DNA from: Datisca glomerata
Lineage: Eukaryota; Streptophyta; Magnoliopsida; Cucurbitales; Datiscaceae
Assembly: GCA_003255025.1 (NCBI GenBank)
Contig: QANY01013592.1
Span: forward strand, 1 to 64,000
Direction of reading: 5' to 3'
DNA: 64,000 nucleotides
Below the pieces are notes generated by a model that ran no database searches, had not been told where the DNA came from, and worked only from the letters and a program-made list of their open reading frames with translations. Position 1 is the first letter of the stretch; each line of letters starts with the position of its first letter. Below are positions 35,822-47,695 of this stretch, piece after piece. A program made the position numbers and the translations under genes.

Positions 35822-35959
35822 AATTTGTTCATGATGCTTAAGTAAATATACACATTTATGAGCACTCAAATTGTTCATGATGCTTAAGTAAATATACACA
35901 TTTGCGAGCACTCAAATTGTTCATGATGCTTCAGTACATATATGTATTTGGAGCGTGGT
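35822..35959. repeat. Tandem repeat, three units of 46 bp
   Basis: Units aaattgttcatgatgcttaa... start at about 35822, 35868 and 35914. The third has diverged at its 3' part. Confidence 0.9.
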
Positions 35960-36992
35960 ATCCATGAAGGCATGGTCATGGTGCCTTCACGACGGTAGTG
36001 GGATGGGAAACAATTTCAAAGTAATATATGGCTATTGTGACATGAGCATAATTAAAGGCATATTTTATTTGGTTATAAGCTACATAAGCCATTAGCCTAC
36101 CGTTTACTATATTGTTCCCTTTGTTAAAACCCCGTTGAGCTTTATCTGTTTTCTTTTTGCGATCCCACATTACAAGCTTTAAAACCAAAACACAATGTCG
36201 CTACCCAAACCATAGAACTAGTGGAGCATTGTTCCTCAAATATGTATGTGTGTAAAAGAAATAAGTGTGGGGGTTTATGGTATGTTATTACTGCTGAAAT
36301 GGAGCATGCTTGCAATTTATTTGAGAGTTCCATTGTGGATTGAGTGTTTCTAAAAAAAAGAGAGAAAAAGGAGAGAGGAAGAAAGAAACTAGATTGGAGT
36401 GCGAAAGATAAATTGTTAGTCCAGCCAATTGTTAAGGACGTGAAGACAAAATGTTTATTGTTTCAAGTTGTTGAATTCCCAGTTCTTGGTCATATGATAA
36501 GGTGATTTAGAAGGAATGTTAGAGACAATTCTGCAGTTGGTCCCCAAGATTTTTTTTAGATATGCAACAATGTCAATTCTGGTCTAAGGCTAATGCAATA
36601 TATGGGAAATAGGATTAGAGCTGGTGGAAGTGCTGAAGTCAACTTCTGAATTAGAAGCTACGCATGTGATCCCAGTGATGCAGAATGAGAAGATATGCAT
36701 GCATATGGTAGATCATTTCCATCAGAATGAATTTGAGTGAAACATAAACCCTTCAAACACATAAAAGTGCTAGAGTGATTATTTCTGTGAGGGTCTACGA
36801 ATTCATCAGTTTACTCCATTTTCGAGTGGAAGTGCTTACTATGAAAATTGATGTTGTTGAAGGATATCTTTTCATGATATATTATGAATTTTGAAAAACT
36901 TGGTCGATCTTTTGGTATTGCAGTCATGCTATCCTCAGAAACTGAATTTGAATTTTGCCCGAGGACGAGCAAAAGCTAAATGTGGGGGAATT
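35960..36992 (+). mobile_element. 3' untranslated region of a Tat/Athila-like Gypsy element
   Basis: No coding domains are visible, but the end reads gaggacgagcaaaagctaaatgtgggggaatt (36961-36992). In Tat/Athila-type Gypsy elements a GACGAGCAAA...GTGGGGGAATT string is the polypurine tract just before the 3' LTR. The body of this element is absent to the left. It may have been deleted. Confidence 0.55.
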
Positions 36993-37731
36993 TGATATGG
37001 ATGTTAAATGCTATATTTTTATCATTAATATTTGGTCCCTGTTAGTCACTCATTTTTTTCTTATATTTTGACTTCAGACATAATTTGAGGCTTTACAGAT
37101 AAAACGAGGATAATTGACAGATTTGGGCTGTAGAATGGCTAAAATTGCACTTGAAGCATCTGCACCTGCACACTTGACATCTTGGAACCTACGGTATTTT
37201 TCAGTGTAGTCAATGCATCTAATTCGGAAGCTACAGACCTGATGCACGGATGTAATGAACTACTGCCGTTAGATACTCCCTAGTTAATTGGGAATTCAAA
37301 TTTTCTTTAATTTATTTTATCTTCTTAGTATGTTAATTTTGGATATTATTCTTGAGGGATATCTTTTAGAATATTCTTTTTAGGACATAGTTTAGTATGG
37401 GGAATGGATGATTAGTTTTTTTTTAACAAGGCAATTAGTAGAGAGTGGAGGCATGCTGGGTTTTTCCTCTCCATTCCTTCCCTCTGCATTTTTATCATAT
37501 CTATGTCTAGCTAAATTTTTATTTTTGGTCGAAGGAAACTGAAGCCTTGGAATCAATAAAGGTGTGAGATCTAATTTGTTCTTAATTTTCACTTGATGCC
37601 TTTTCTTTTGAATTTATTTTTATGATCGTCTCCTTTAATTATTAGGAGGCCTACTAATTTATATCTGTAATTGTTTGATCTTTCTAAGTTGCGAAGCAAC
37701 TAAGATTTAATGGTTTTCTATCAATTCTCAA
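36993..37731 (+). repeat. Tat/Athila-like Gypsy LTR
   Basis: Begins TGATATGG directly after the polypurine tract. Towards its end is a characteristic R/U5 stretch, gaagccttggaatcaataaaggtgtgagatc and agatttaatggttttctatc. It abuts the minus-strand Copia fragment at about 37732. The partner LTR is not in the window. Confidence 0.6.
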
Positions 37732-37734
37732 AAT

Positions 37735-38842
37735 GACATCGCCATTAATCAGCTCCCTTGACGAATCAAGCATCTGTGAAGAAGAGCATAAATGGTTAGT
37801 GGCTCCTGAATCAAGTATCTGGAATGGCAAATCATATTTCACTAAGCAAGCTTCAAATACAAGTCATAGTTTCTCTACCAATGACTTTCGACCCCACAGT
37901 GGAAATATTTTTTCTTAGGCTTGTTGTCGTTCTTATTCTTCTTGACTTTTGGCGATGTCTTGGCTTTCTTCCCTTTCTTGTTCTTACATTTTCCCTTATC
38001 ATTGATCATCTTCCTCTTGTTACTTTTAATAGTAGTGGAAGAAGGCTTTTGCTTGACAATATTTGACTTGTCCTTTTTGATCATTCTAAGGTTCAGTGAC
38101 TTAAAAGTCTGCAGTTCATTCAACAATTGGGTCATGTTGAATTACAACTTGTTCATAACATAGTTGGTCATGAACGCAGAAAAAGCTGGAGTGAGCGACT
38201 CAAGTTAATGCTAACTTGAGTCCGCCTCATGCATTATGTTAAATTGGGTCATGTTGAATTGCAGTACTTCTGACTCATGCATTATGTTGATCATGTTCAA
38301 AACATGTTCTCGCACAAAAGTACCCTTTCTCATCTTAGTCGTCATATAGCTCCTGGTGGCCTCATGACGACTTTGATCAGACTGCTGCCAAAACATCACC
38401 TGTAGAGATTCCATAATCCCATAGACAGTCTTCATACTTCCATGTTTGGTTCTCAAAACATCATTTATGCTCACAAGCTTGTACACTTCGCCTTGTTGTT
38501 TGATTTGATCCAAGCATCATATCTGTCCCTAACATTCTTAGGGGCATTAGCATTGAGCTCCTCAGGATATTACTCAGAATGAACTTATGGTTCTCATAAA
38601 TCAGCATTAAGTTCATATTTGATTTCCAACGATTCAATTTTTTCAAAAGCAGGTAAAGCAGTAACATGGTTGCTCATGGTAGACAAAATAATGATAATTG
38701 AATTAAAACATACAAGATTCAATATAATTGATAAATATCTAGAATTCAAAAAGTAAACCAGGTGCATGAATGCAACATAATAAACGTCGGTATAGGGTGT
38801 CTTTGTAGTAAACGAATTGTGCCACTCGCCTGCGTATTTCAT
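37735..38842 (-). pseudogene. Copia gag and start of protease, minus strand
   Basis: Read from 38680 leftwards: MSNHVTALPAFEKIESLEIK, a degenerate gag core, MTTKMRKGTFVREHVLNMIN (about 38350-38290), MTQLLNELQTFKSLNLRM, a Lys-rich linker and a knuckle remnant FHCGVESHW (about 37895). A frameshift leads to LDSGATNHLC near 37810, the intact-looking D-S-G protease active site. The fragment ends at the Tat-like LTR. It is of the same gag type as Copia-3 but in the opposite orientation, so it is a separate insertion. Confidence 0.75.
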
Positions 38843-38873
38843 CTTTACATTGTTGCTCCTAGGGTAATTTTTC

Positions 38874-39747
38874 TATTAGAATTATGTCCATAAAGCAGGA
38901 TATAATAACTATTTATGATTATTTATTTATTTCTCTGACATTTTGTATTACTGAATTTAATGAATGAATGAAAGTTTTTCAATTAATTAAAGTGTGTTTA
39001 TAATTTACTCAAGTCCTGGAACTACGTAAGAAGAGTAATGACAGAGGGGTCTTCTAGATTAACTCTTCTTAAATAGTTCATAATGTTATTCTGAGTCTTA
39101 GGATCGAATGAACAATCAAGTCTGATAATGACTGTTAGGTTAAACTAAAAGATGCCGGTCTTGGGACATGGGAGTGGAAACTCTAACAGTTGACCTAGAC
39201 ATGTTGTGGAACATGTTAAATAGATAGTAACCAATTAGTTTAGAGCAAATCCATTTATCTAGCTCTAAATCTAATCGTTATACATATTAGGGTATTTTCA
39301 TAATTACCTTAATCCTAAGGTGAATACAAAATTTGACTTAGTTAGTTACAATCTTTGATATGTCAAAGGAGTGAATTGGAATTGTAGAACAATACGTTGA
39401 CTGTTCTGATTACTATTTAAGTATGTTGGAGTGGCGTGATTCACAGATATGAAAATTTATGGCGAGATTGTAAATGCAACAATATCACCTTAAGCTTTAT
39501 TGATGAATGTGTGAATAAATTAACTTGACCAAGTATTCGATGAAATGATTGAATAAGACATGGTGAACTGATACAACATAAGGTATAAATCATTTCAACC
39601 TCTATTGAATACGTTTAACTTAGTATCCGTTATCATAAGTATGATTTTAATATTTAATATGATTAAATTGGTTTTAAAAAATTGATATTCCGACCACGAA
39701 CCATTCGTGGTTTAATGATTTTTTTAAAATTTTTAAAACCCGATCCA
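38874..39747 (+). repeat. Copia-3 5' LTR
   Basis: Starts TATTAGAATTATGTCC (the terminal TG is lost) and ends gatcca before the primer site. It aligns with 45216-45808 along the latter's whole length. A small hairpin accacgaa-cca-ttcgtggt lies at about 39694-39713. Confidence 0.85.
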
Positions 39748-39752
39748 ATAAT

Positions 39753-39764
39753 TGGTATCAGAGC
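39753..39764 (+). other. Copia-3 primer binding site
   Basis: TGGTATCAGAGC, complementary to the 3' end of plant initiator tRNA-Met, six bases after the LTR end. Confidence 0.9.
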
Positions 39765-41365
39765 ATTGGGTTCTTGATTGTGAATATTTAGTTATTAGAC
39801 ATATATATCAATGGATGTTGTTTGGCATATTATTTTCTATGGTAGATTCAGAATAACTTTGAATGTGTTTTATGAAGGGATCTCGATCTATTGGCTCTAG
39901 GCATTTGTTTTTCAATTTTTCTATTGATGTACACCGAAATTAAGACATAGGATTTTATATAATTTATTTTCTTGCAATTTTTTTTTTTAATTTCATGTAA
40001 TCCCTCGCCACCTCAAAAAGTCATCGTCGAAAACTATCATCATCGCCGTCATCACCGCTGTTATCATCGCCGCCTTCTACCCCACAGCTTGTCGTGTGAC
40101 CCTGCATGGCGACTAGAGTTTGTGAAACCCTATTCGATAACAATTAGGCTTTAAGAAGCCCTGTGATGTTTCGCGAAAACTCTTATCCTATCTTTTATCT
40201 TTTAAATTTGAATTTTAAATTTTGAATTTTAATTGGATAAAAGATAATTCAAAATTCAAAAGACAATTATCAATTTTATCTTTTTATCTTTTAAATTTTG
40301 AATTCCAAAGATAATTATCTATTTTATCTTTTTATCTTTTAAATTTTGAATTCAAAAGATAGTTACCAATTTTATTTTTTTATCTATTGAATTTTAAATT
40401 TTAAAAAGGATATTTAATGGGATTATTTAACTAGAAAAATAATTTTCCTTAATTAAAGGGTTTTGATCGAAGCTTGAAAATGTGATTGTACTATTGTAAA
40501 GAGTTACAAAATTGTTGGGACTTCCTGAAGGACAAGGAGAGATTATTACAGATGCCATGAATACTAGTATTTAAATTATTGTAATTTATTTAAATGGATA
40601 ATTTTTTATTAATCTCACATCATCATATAACATGCCATATAGAAAATAGGGATATGTCAATACCAAAATACCATGTAGCATGCACATGCATCATTGTAGT
40701 TTATATTTATAATGGGTTATAATTTAAATACAATGGGAATTTCATAAAAGTTATAAATTTTAATTTGGGATTTAAATTTAATAAAACTTTATAATTTTTT
40801 TAACTTGTTTTTTCCAAATTAGTAAATAGTTATCATTTTTGAAAAGAATAATGAAAAATCCATTTATCTAAAAACTAAATGGGAGGGTCATTACGATAAA
40901 ATGTTCTCAATGTCCCCAACGCAAACTTGATTGTGGCACGATGAATGGTTTAGAGCCGCTCTAGTGATCCTCTCTTCAATGGGAGGAACTTGGGAATCGT
41001 GTCACTTTGAGTCATCGAGTTGCTTAAAAAGCTAAAGCCTGTAAAGGAAGTGGTGAGACCAGACCGTTCCTAGATGGATTGTTAGTTCATGATAACCTTT
41101 AAAACTGATGCATTGGTTAAACACTTAGACCAAAGCACATTGGAATTCTTCACAGGGGCTAGTCAATGGGGATAAGGTGACCAAAACCATTGATGATTGG
41201 TTAAGCTAGATTTAGTGACATCTTGAGAAGCGTTAACCAAATTAGAGGAGCCTCAATGCGATATGAGGTAGCTTGAACGTTTTCCTTAGATGAGACAAGC
41301 TATCGTTGTTGATCATAACATCATGGAAGAAATATTTTTTATTGAATTTTTAAATATCTAAGTAT
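39765..41365 (+). other. Copia-3 leader region with tandem repeats
   Basis: A catcatcgccgtcatcaccgc-type triplet-rich patch (about 40030-40075) is followed by 48-bp repeats of tatcttttaaattttgaattc type (units from 40285, 40333 and 40381, with a degenerate one before). The rest to 41365 has no coding similarity that I recognise. Confidence 0.6.
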
Positions 41366-42240
41366 TTGCATCATGCATTATACTTCTCTATTACCTTAAA
41401 CGCGAACAATCTTACTTGTGAAAATTACGTGGATTGGAAACGTAATCTTGATATCATGCTTATGGTACAAAAGCACAAGTTCGTGCTCACCACCCCTTGT
41501 CCCCTTGAGGCTATTGCTGAATCGACTCCTAGGAAAAGAATGCTTATGCTTCTTGGATGCATTCTGATGAGATCGCCAGGTGTTACATCTTGGCTTCTGT
41601 TAGCAATATGTTGCAACAACATCATCAGAACATGGAAACTTACGCTGATATGATGTTGACTATCACTGAAATGTTCGAAGATCAGGATCATCAAGCCAAA
41701 CAGGTTGTTGTGTGAAACTTCATGAATTGCAGGATGAAACCTGGAGATCATGAGTGCTGAGGTAGATGGTAAGACACAAGTTGATATGATCATTAAAACT
41801 CTGCCTGACACTTTTAAGAACTTCAAACTTAATTATTCAATGAATAAGTTGAGGTACTCACTTTCTAAGCTGATGAAGGAACTGTAAGCTGGTGTGACCC
41901 TATTTCTGAAGGGCAAGAGGAAGATTGGAAAGGAAAAATTTACTGAAAACAAGCCTTCCACCTTTGGCGCAAAAAAGAAACACAATAGTGGTTCGAAGAA
42001 GGCTAAGAAACAGAACTCGAAAGCTATGAAAGGTAAGGGCACTGCAAAAGAGGACAAGTCGAAAGACAAGTATCATCATTGTGAAGCCGTTGGACATTGG
42101 AAATGTAACTGCCTAGACTATCTCGAGGAGTTGAGATCTAAAGGTATAGTACTTGTTAGCGAGGCCTGTTATGTGGTTAACTCTACTTTTTCATGGATTG
42201 TAGACTCTGCAACCACTAACCATATATGTTGTTCCCTGTA
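41366..42240 (+). pseudogene. Copia-3 gag and protease start
   Basis: Gag begins near 41400 with NLTCENYVDWKRNLDIMLMV and QKHKFVLTTPCP. After frameshifts it reads an LSKLMKELQAG-like segment, then a Lys-rich linker and a knuckle YHHCEAVGHWKCNC (about 42071-42112) whose first cysteine is replaced. The protease starts FSWIVDSATTNHICC (42190-42233), with D-S-A in place of D-S-G. Confidence 0.75.
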
Positions 42241-42559
42241 GGGGTTTTGGGAAATCAGAAGGCTTGACGAGGGCAAGTTCAACTTCCATTGGGGAATTGG
42301 AGCACTAGTTTCAGTTGTATCGGTTGGAACTATTAAATTATCATTTGATAACAGTTTTATGATTTTACGTCATGTTTATTATATCTCAATTTTTGGAAAG
42401 AACCCGATTCGGTAGCTAGTTTAATTGAGTAAGGATTCAGTTTCAATTTCATTAATAAAGATATTGGTATTTTTAGAAAGGATTGCTTAATTAATACTGC
42501 ATATTTGATAAATAAACTATTTTGTGTAAAACCAATAGTTCCAATGATATATGACATTG

Positions 42560-43577
42560 AAGTAAGTACTGATTTACAAAGGGATAGTAAAAGGTTGAAG
42601 TACTGATTTACATCTTGGTCACATCAGCCTGGACAAGATTAAAATACTTACAAGAGATGGTCCATTACAAACTTTAAGTGTGGGATCACTTCCCACATGT
42701 GAATCATGTATAGAAAATGACCAAGAGACCCTTTTAAGTGAAGGGTGAAAGAACACTCAATGCTTCGAACACATACATAGTGAGGTATGTGGGCTATTGA
42801 ATATCCAAGTAAGATGAGGTTATGAATACTTTATAACCTTAGATGATGACTACTCACATTTTCAGAATGTTCATCTAATGCACCAAAAGTCTAAAATCTA
42901 TGAGAAGTTCAAAGAGTACACGGCTGTGGTTAAAAAGTAATTATAGAAACAAATCAAAATGTTATGATCTGATCGTGGTGGAGAGTACTTGCTAGGAGAG
43001 TTCGAAGACTTTCTTAAGGAGGAATGTATTCTTTCTCAGGTTACTGCACCTGGCACACCAGAATAGAATGATGTGTCAGATAGAAGAAATTGAACTCTGT
43101 TGGATATGGTTAAATCCATTATGAGTTTCTCATCCCTCCCAGTTATGTTCTGGGGATATGCCTTAGAAACAGTAGCATACATTATGAATTAAGTTCCATT
43201 AAAGATGATGCTTGGTATGCCATATGAAAGATGGAATGGACGAAAGTCATCCGTAAACCACCTTAGAATATGAGGTGCCTGGTACATGTTTTGGAACCAA
43301 AGACAGGAAAGTTGGCCAGTCATCAGAATTATGAATGTTTGTAGGATATCCCAAAGGAATGAACGGTTATGTCTTTTATAGTCTGGCTAACAAGAAAACA
43401 TTCATTAGCACGAATGCATGTTTTCTTGAAGAAGACTATATAGTAAGTGTGAAGCTAAGAAGCACTCTTATGCTAAAGGAATTATTAAGTGGGAGGACAC
43501 TGGTTCCCCAATCAGGACTTGTTCCTGATTCAATAATGGAAGAAACACAGCAAGAGCTAGAGCTTATGGAGCCTTGA
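42560..43577 (+). pseudogene. Copia-3 integrase
   Basis: Pre-integrase DLHLGHISLDKIKILT-like text (about 42610), then LDDDYSHFQNVHLMHQKSKI (about 42843-42900), SDRGGEYLLGEFEDFLKEE (about 42970-43025) and TAPGTPE*NDVSDRRN with a stop in the usual catalytic-Glu region. MVKSIMSFSSLPVMFWGYAL follows, and the C-terminal GYPKGMNGYVFYSLANKKTF (43341-43400) is well preserved. Several stops are present. Confidence 0.75.
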
Positions 43578-43899
43578 CGTAGTTGGAGGGTTGTGAGATA
43601 GTCTGACAGGTACATGTCTTATGGAGATACCTTAACACAGTCTCAGATAAGGATCATGATGGACCTGTCTCCTACTCATAAGCCATGGCTGGTCCTAAAA
43701 TAAATCTGTGGTAAGAAGTCATGAATGTTGAGATACAATCGATGTACTTGAACGGAGCCTGAACACTTGTTGATCCCCCTAAAGGGGTAAAACTCGTACG
43801 GTGTAAATGAATTTATAAGAAAAAGAGAGGTCTTAGTGGGAATGTGGAGACATTCAAAGCAAGCTAGTAGCCAAGGGCTATACCCAAAATGAAAGTATT

Positions 43900-44480
43900 G
43901 ACTATAAGGAAACCTTCTCGTCAGTGGCCATGCTTAAATCCATCTGAATCATCCTGCCCATTGTTGCCTCCCCCTATTATGAAATCTGGTATATGGATGT
44001 CAAGAATGCTTTTCTGAATGGTAATCTTGAATAGCATATTTATATGGATCAACCATACAGGTTCATGGAGAAAGGCCAAGAGGACAAGGTTTGCACGGCT
44101 GAAGTCCATTTATGGACTTAAGCAAGCATCATGATCGTGACATATCAGATTCAATGAAACTATCAAGAACTTTGGTTTTGAGCAGTTAGTGGACGAACCT
44201 AGTGTGTATAAGCTGATACACGAAGGGAATGTGGTTTTTTTGGTTTTGTATGTGAATGATATTCTGCTCATTGAGAATGATCTAGGAAAAATATTTGATG
44301 TCAAGATTTATCTTGCAAAGCAATTTGATATGAAGGATCTTGGAGAAGCTGCTTTTGTCCTAGGTATTCAGATCTTTCGGGATAGGAAGAACAGACAATT
44401 CGCACTGTCTCAAGCATTTTATATTGAAAAGGTCATGGATCGTTTCAGTATGCAAGACTCCAAGAAGTGATATCTTCATT
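43900..44480 (+). pseudogene. Copia-3 reverse transcriptase
   Basis: After a degenerate N-terminal part, the open stretch from 44189 reads DEPSVYKLIHEGNVVFLVLY then VNDILLIEND, AKQFDMKDLGEAAFVLGIQI and FRDRKNRQFALSQ. The catalytic YVDD box is YVND, so one of the metal-binding aspartates is lost. Confidence 0.8.
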
Positions 44481-44699
44481 TCAGGCATGGAGTCAGCCTC
44501 TCCAAGGAGCAGTCTCCTAAGACTCCTCAAGAATAGGAAGACATAGAGAAATATTTCATATGCCTCAGCCGTAGGAAGTCTCATATTTGCAATGCTTTGA
44601 ACTAGGCCAAACATTTGCTATGTGATGGGTGTGGTGAGTCATTTTCAATCTAATCCTGGACTCGAGCATTAGAATGCCTTCAAGTATATCTTTAAGTAT

Positions 44700-45083
44700 C
44701 TTAGGAGAACAAGGAACTACATGCTTGTGTATTCAAGTACTGATCTGAATATGATGAGGTATACTGATTCTGATTTCCAAGAAAATAATGATTCTAGGAG
44801 GTCCACTTCAGGATCGGTGTTCATCCTAAATGATGGAGAAGTTGTATGGAGAAGTATCAAGCAATCTTGCATTATTGATTCTACCGTGGAAACTGAATAT
44901 ATGGCCGCTTGTGAAGTTGTAAAGGAGGTTGCATGGCTTAGAAAATTCTTGAAGACTCTGGAAGTTGTTCCAGAAGCTGATAAACCCATGACACTTTATT
45001 GCGATAATAGTGGGGCTGTAACAAATTCAAAAGAACCAAGGAGTCGCAAAAGACCCAAACACTTCATTGTAGAGATGTTGTAA
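44700..45083 (+). pseudogene. Copia-3 RNase H
   Basis: An open 120-codon stretch with YTDSDFQENNDSRRSTSGSV, VVWRSIKQSCIIDSTVETEY, MAACEVVKEVAWLRKFL and YCDNSGAVTNSKEPRSR. These correspond to the D, E, D blocks of Copia RNase H. It is the best kept domain of this element, ending in a stop at 45081-45083. Confidence 0.8.
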
Positions 45084-45215
45084 TAGCACATATATCGATG
45101 GTCAACAACCTGGCAGATCCATTCACGAAGACTTTAAGAAGTAAAGTCTTTTATGGTCATCTGGAGAGCAGGGGATACAAGATTGTACACGCCTACTTTA
45201 GTCCAAGTGGGAGAT

Positions 45216-45808
45216 TATTGGAATTATATCCAAAAACTAAAGTATAATAACTATGTATGATTATTTATTTACTTCTCTGACATTTTGTATTACTAAATTT
45301 AATGAATGAATAAAGGTTTTTCTATTAATTAAAGTGCGTTTATAACTTACTCAAGTCCTAGAACTACTGTCAACATAAAAAGAGTAAAGACAAAGTTATT
45401 TTTCAGAAAAACTCTTCTGAAATAGTTCAGAATATTTTTCGCAGTCTTAAGATCGACTGGACAATCAAGCCGATTATAACTGTTAGGTTGAACCAAAGGC
45501 TACCTGTATCGAGGCATGGGAGTGGAGACTCTAAATGTTAACCAAGACATGCTATGGAACATGCTGAATAGACATGTAACCAATTCGTTAAGAGCAAATT
45601 TATCTAGCTCTAAATCTAATCGTGACACCTATAAGGATATTTTCATAATTATCTTAATGATGAGGTGAATATGAAACTTGACTTAGCTAGTTACAATCTT
45701 TGATATGCTAAAGGAGTGAGATAAAATTGCCAGACAATACACCAGCTGTTGGGATTGTGATTCAACTATGTTGGAGTTGCGTGATTCATAAATATAGAAA
45801 TTTACGGA
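45216..45808 (+). repeat. Copia-3 3' LTR, truncated
   Basis: Starts TATTGGAATTATATCC after the purine tract and follows the 5' LTR for about 590 bp, up to gaaatttacgg. From 45809 the sequence is minus-strand Gypsy-B reverse transcriptase. The missing part is about 280 bp. Confidence 0.85.
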
Positions 45809-46328
45809 AGTCAACGCAGACAGAGATTTGTCCATTCTCTTTCTTCACGAGAACAATATTTGCAATCCATGTAGAGTATTTAAATTTAAGAATGAATTCG
45901 GCTTTAATTAGCGTGTTGACTTCATTTTCTATTTGAGGGATGAGTTCAGATTATGAACTACTATCTTTGGATCTAAGCCCGACATTTTCTTATAGCTCCA
46001 AGTAAAGACATTTTGATATTCCTCCAAAGTACCTAAGATGACTTCTTTTAGCTCTTCAATTGTAGCTTGTCGACCATGTTATAACATTGGAGGGGCTTCC
46101 ACAACCTCATCATCATATGTTTTAGATCTAGAATCATCTTCAATGGTGATGTGGTAATTTGTACATGTAAAGTCTTCATCTTTGACTTCCTTTTGTGACG
46201 TTCTTGTAAACATAATAGTTTGACGTCTTACTTTTAGAGGACCCTCAGTATTTATCGAGACAGATGATTGTTGCTTCATTCTTGAAGGCACCTTGCTATT
46301 TACCTCTTTGTCATCTTTTATCGCAAGT
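45809..46328 (-). pseudogene. Gypsy-B spacer and N-terminal reverse transcriptase
   Basis: From the right: VPSRMKQQSSVSINTEGPLK, VRRQTIMFTRTSQKE, CTNYHITIEDDS and VVEAPPML. A stop is followed by QATIEELKEVILGTLEEY, TWSYKKMSGLDPKIVVH and, near 45830, YSTWIANIVLVKKENGQI.VCVDF. Only the first strand of the reverse transcriptase fold is present. The catalytic YxDD region is absent, cut off by Copia-3. Confidence 0.8.
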
Positions 46329-46362
46329 CACTATAAGAAATATGGTATTCTACAGGAATAAA
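46329..46362 (+). repeat. CACTA-A left terminal inverted repeat
   Basis: Matches the reverse complement of 50889-50922 at about 26 of the first 28 positions. Confidence 0.9.
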
Positions 46363-47548
46363 ATACAAGAGTTTCAGTCTCCTCTTGTTGAAAAGTCGAA
46401 ACAACAGGAAAACTCAAAACAACAGGAGAGTTCTAAATCAAGTAATACCTATTCTGATTAAAAGTAAAAAAAAAAAAGTGGGAGGCAAAAAGAGATGGAC
46501 TAAAAATTTGAAGTAACAGGACTTGAAAAAAAGAGGGGGAGTGAAATTAAAATCGTCATTGATCGAAGCCCTCTCTTATTTCCCTCTACAATCTCTTCAC
46601 TCTTCTTTAATATGTTGCAGATCCATTCTCCATCATCAAAAGCTCAACCCGATTCCTTTCACTCTGTGAATCATTCTCATTTTCCCTTTACCATTTTTCT
46701 TCACAGGGTCTCGACTTCAACCTCAAAAGAATACAACATACAGCCTAGGGCTTGGCCGAAGTTTGCGATTACCCTCTTCAGAAGCTCCGTGATTTTCAAA
46801 AGCTCGTGATTTTCATAGGCTCGCGATCTTAGAGGTCAGCAATTACCCTCTACACCATTTATAAAATAGGATGTTCTTTTTATCCCCGATTACCCTCTGA
46901 GGTTCGTGATTTTCAGAAGCTCATGATTACCCTTCGAGAAGCTCTCTCATGTGAAGCTGGTTGGCTCATTAGAGAAGGTCGCGCCACCTACCACAAAGGT
47001 TTTTGCTTGTCTTTTTTGTTTTCTACTTGCTGATTTTATTGAGTTTATCACTTTTGAGATGTGTTGATGTTTCTTCTAGATTTTATTTTTGGGTGTTGTT
47101 CTTCCTTTTTTTGGGTATTACTCAAAATTTATTTCACAATCTTTTCTCGCTACTATGTCTATGTCTTTGCTTTTCTACGTCTTCAGACTCTTCATTCTCT
47201 ATTTTCAGAGATCTTTGTTCCTTTAAATGACATTTTTTTACTTCTTCTCTCGGAGGTCCTTCACTCTTTCAGTGTCAGAGTCTCATTGATTTTGTTCATT
47301 CAGATTAGTTCAAGCTAGTGGCTCTGATCTGTATAGACTTCACGATAATTTTCCTATTTCGTCCCTCTATGTGTCTTCTTAGTGGAAGTTATATCTAAGT
47401 AAGTTGAAGTGTTGAACTCAAATTATGTCAGTTTCAATCAACTGGTTTGCGAGTTAATGTTTTTGAAGTCATAGTCATGGTGATTTAGTCACCAAGCTAC
47501 TTATTTTTCGAACCCTTTGAATTTAAAATCTGTGACACATCCGACTCC
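46363..47548 (+). other. CACTA-A interior: leader-like CT-rich sequence
   Basis: Contains ctctcttatttccctctac and ttcactcttctttaatatgttgcag (acceptor-like, about 46593-46620), repeated agctcgtgatttt/gctcgcgatctt phrases and long T-rich tracts. It resembles a plant 5' leader with introns, but no protein is recognised. Confidence 0.4.
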
Positions 47549-47695
47549 ATGTCCCAACCCGAGGGTATTCTGGAGTGGCTTCAGAAGGAGATGTGAGACA
47601 GACCCTCAGGCAGCACAAGTGCGTTTATGGTTAAAAATGAAGCAAATCGTCCCTATTTGATTTCTACCCCTGGGCATGTGAACTTCACTTATGAG
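47549..47695 (+). pseudogene. Chimeric captured fragment: augmin subunit 5-like start fused to a GTPase-like motif
   Basis: From the ATG at 47549 the frame reads MSQPEGILEWLQKEM, a TGA stop (47594-47596), then DRPSGSTSAFMVKNEANRP and YLISTPGHVNFTYEV before a GTATGA donor at 47696. As I recall it, plant augmin complex subunit 5 (a microtubule-nucleation factor) starts with an ILEWLQKEMGYRPLG block, which fits the first part with the Gly codon turned into the stop. The second part resembles the DTPGHV.F switch-II (G3) motif of translational GTPases such as LepA or EF-2, with the Asp replaced by Ser. The join is not expected in any normal gene I know. Augmin assignment moderate, GTPase assignment weak. 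Confidence 0.45.

Larger units (their letters stand above)
38874..45808 (+). mobile_element. Copia-3: Ty1/Copia element with full 5' LTR and truncated 3' LTR
   Basis: The 5' LTR (38874-39747) is followed by tggtatcagagc (39753-39764), the classical tRNA-iMet primer site. Copia gag, protease, integrase, reverse transcriptase and RNase H follow on the + strand (41366-45083). Then comes the purine tract aagtgggagat (45205-45215) and a 3' LTR that breaks off at about 45808, where Gypsy-B sequence begins. The leader between primer site and gag is unusually long (about 1.6 kb) and contains AT-rich tandem repeats. Stops and frameshifts make it dead. Confidence 0.88.

Noticed and set aside
39753..39764. 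Possible tRNA gene part
   Set aside because: tggtatcagagc is the retrotransposon primer site; no cloverleaf surrounds it.
41425..41826. 133-codon minus-strand frame
   Set aside because: It is the antisense of Copia-3 gag.
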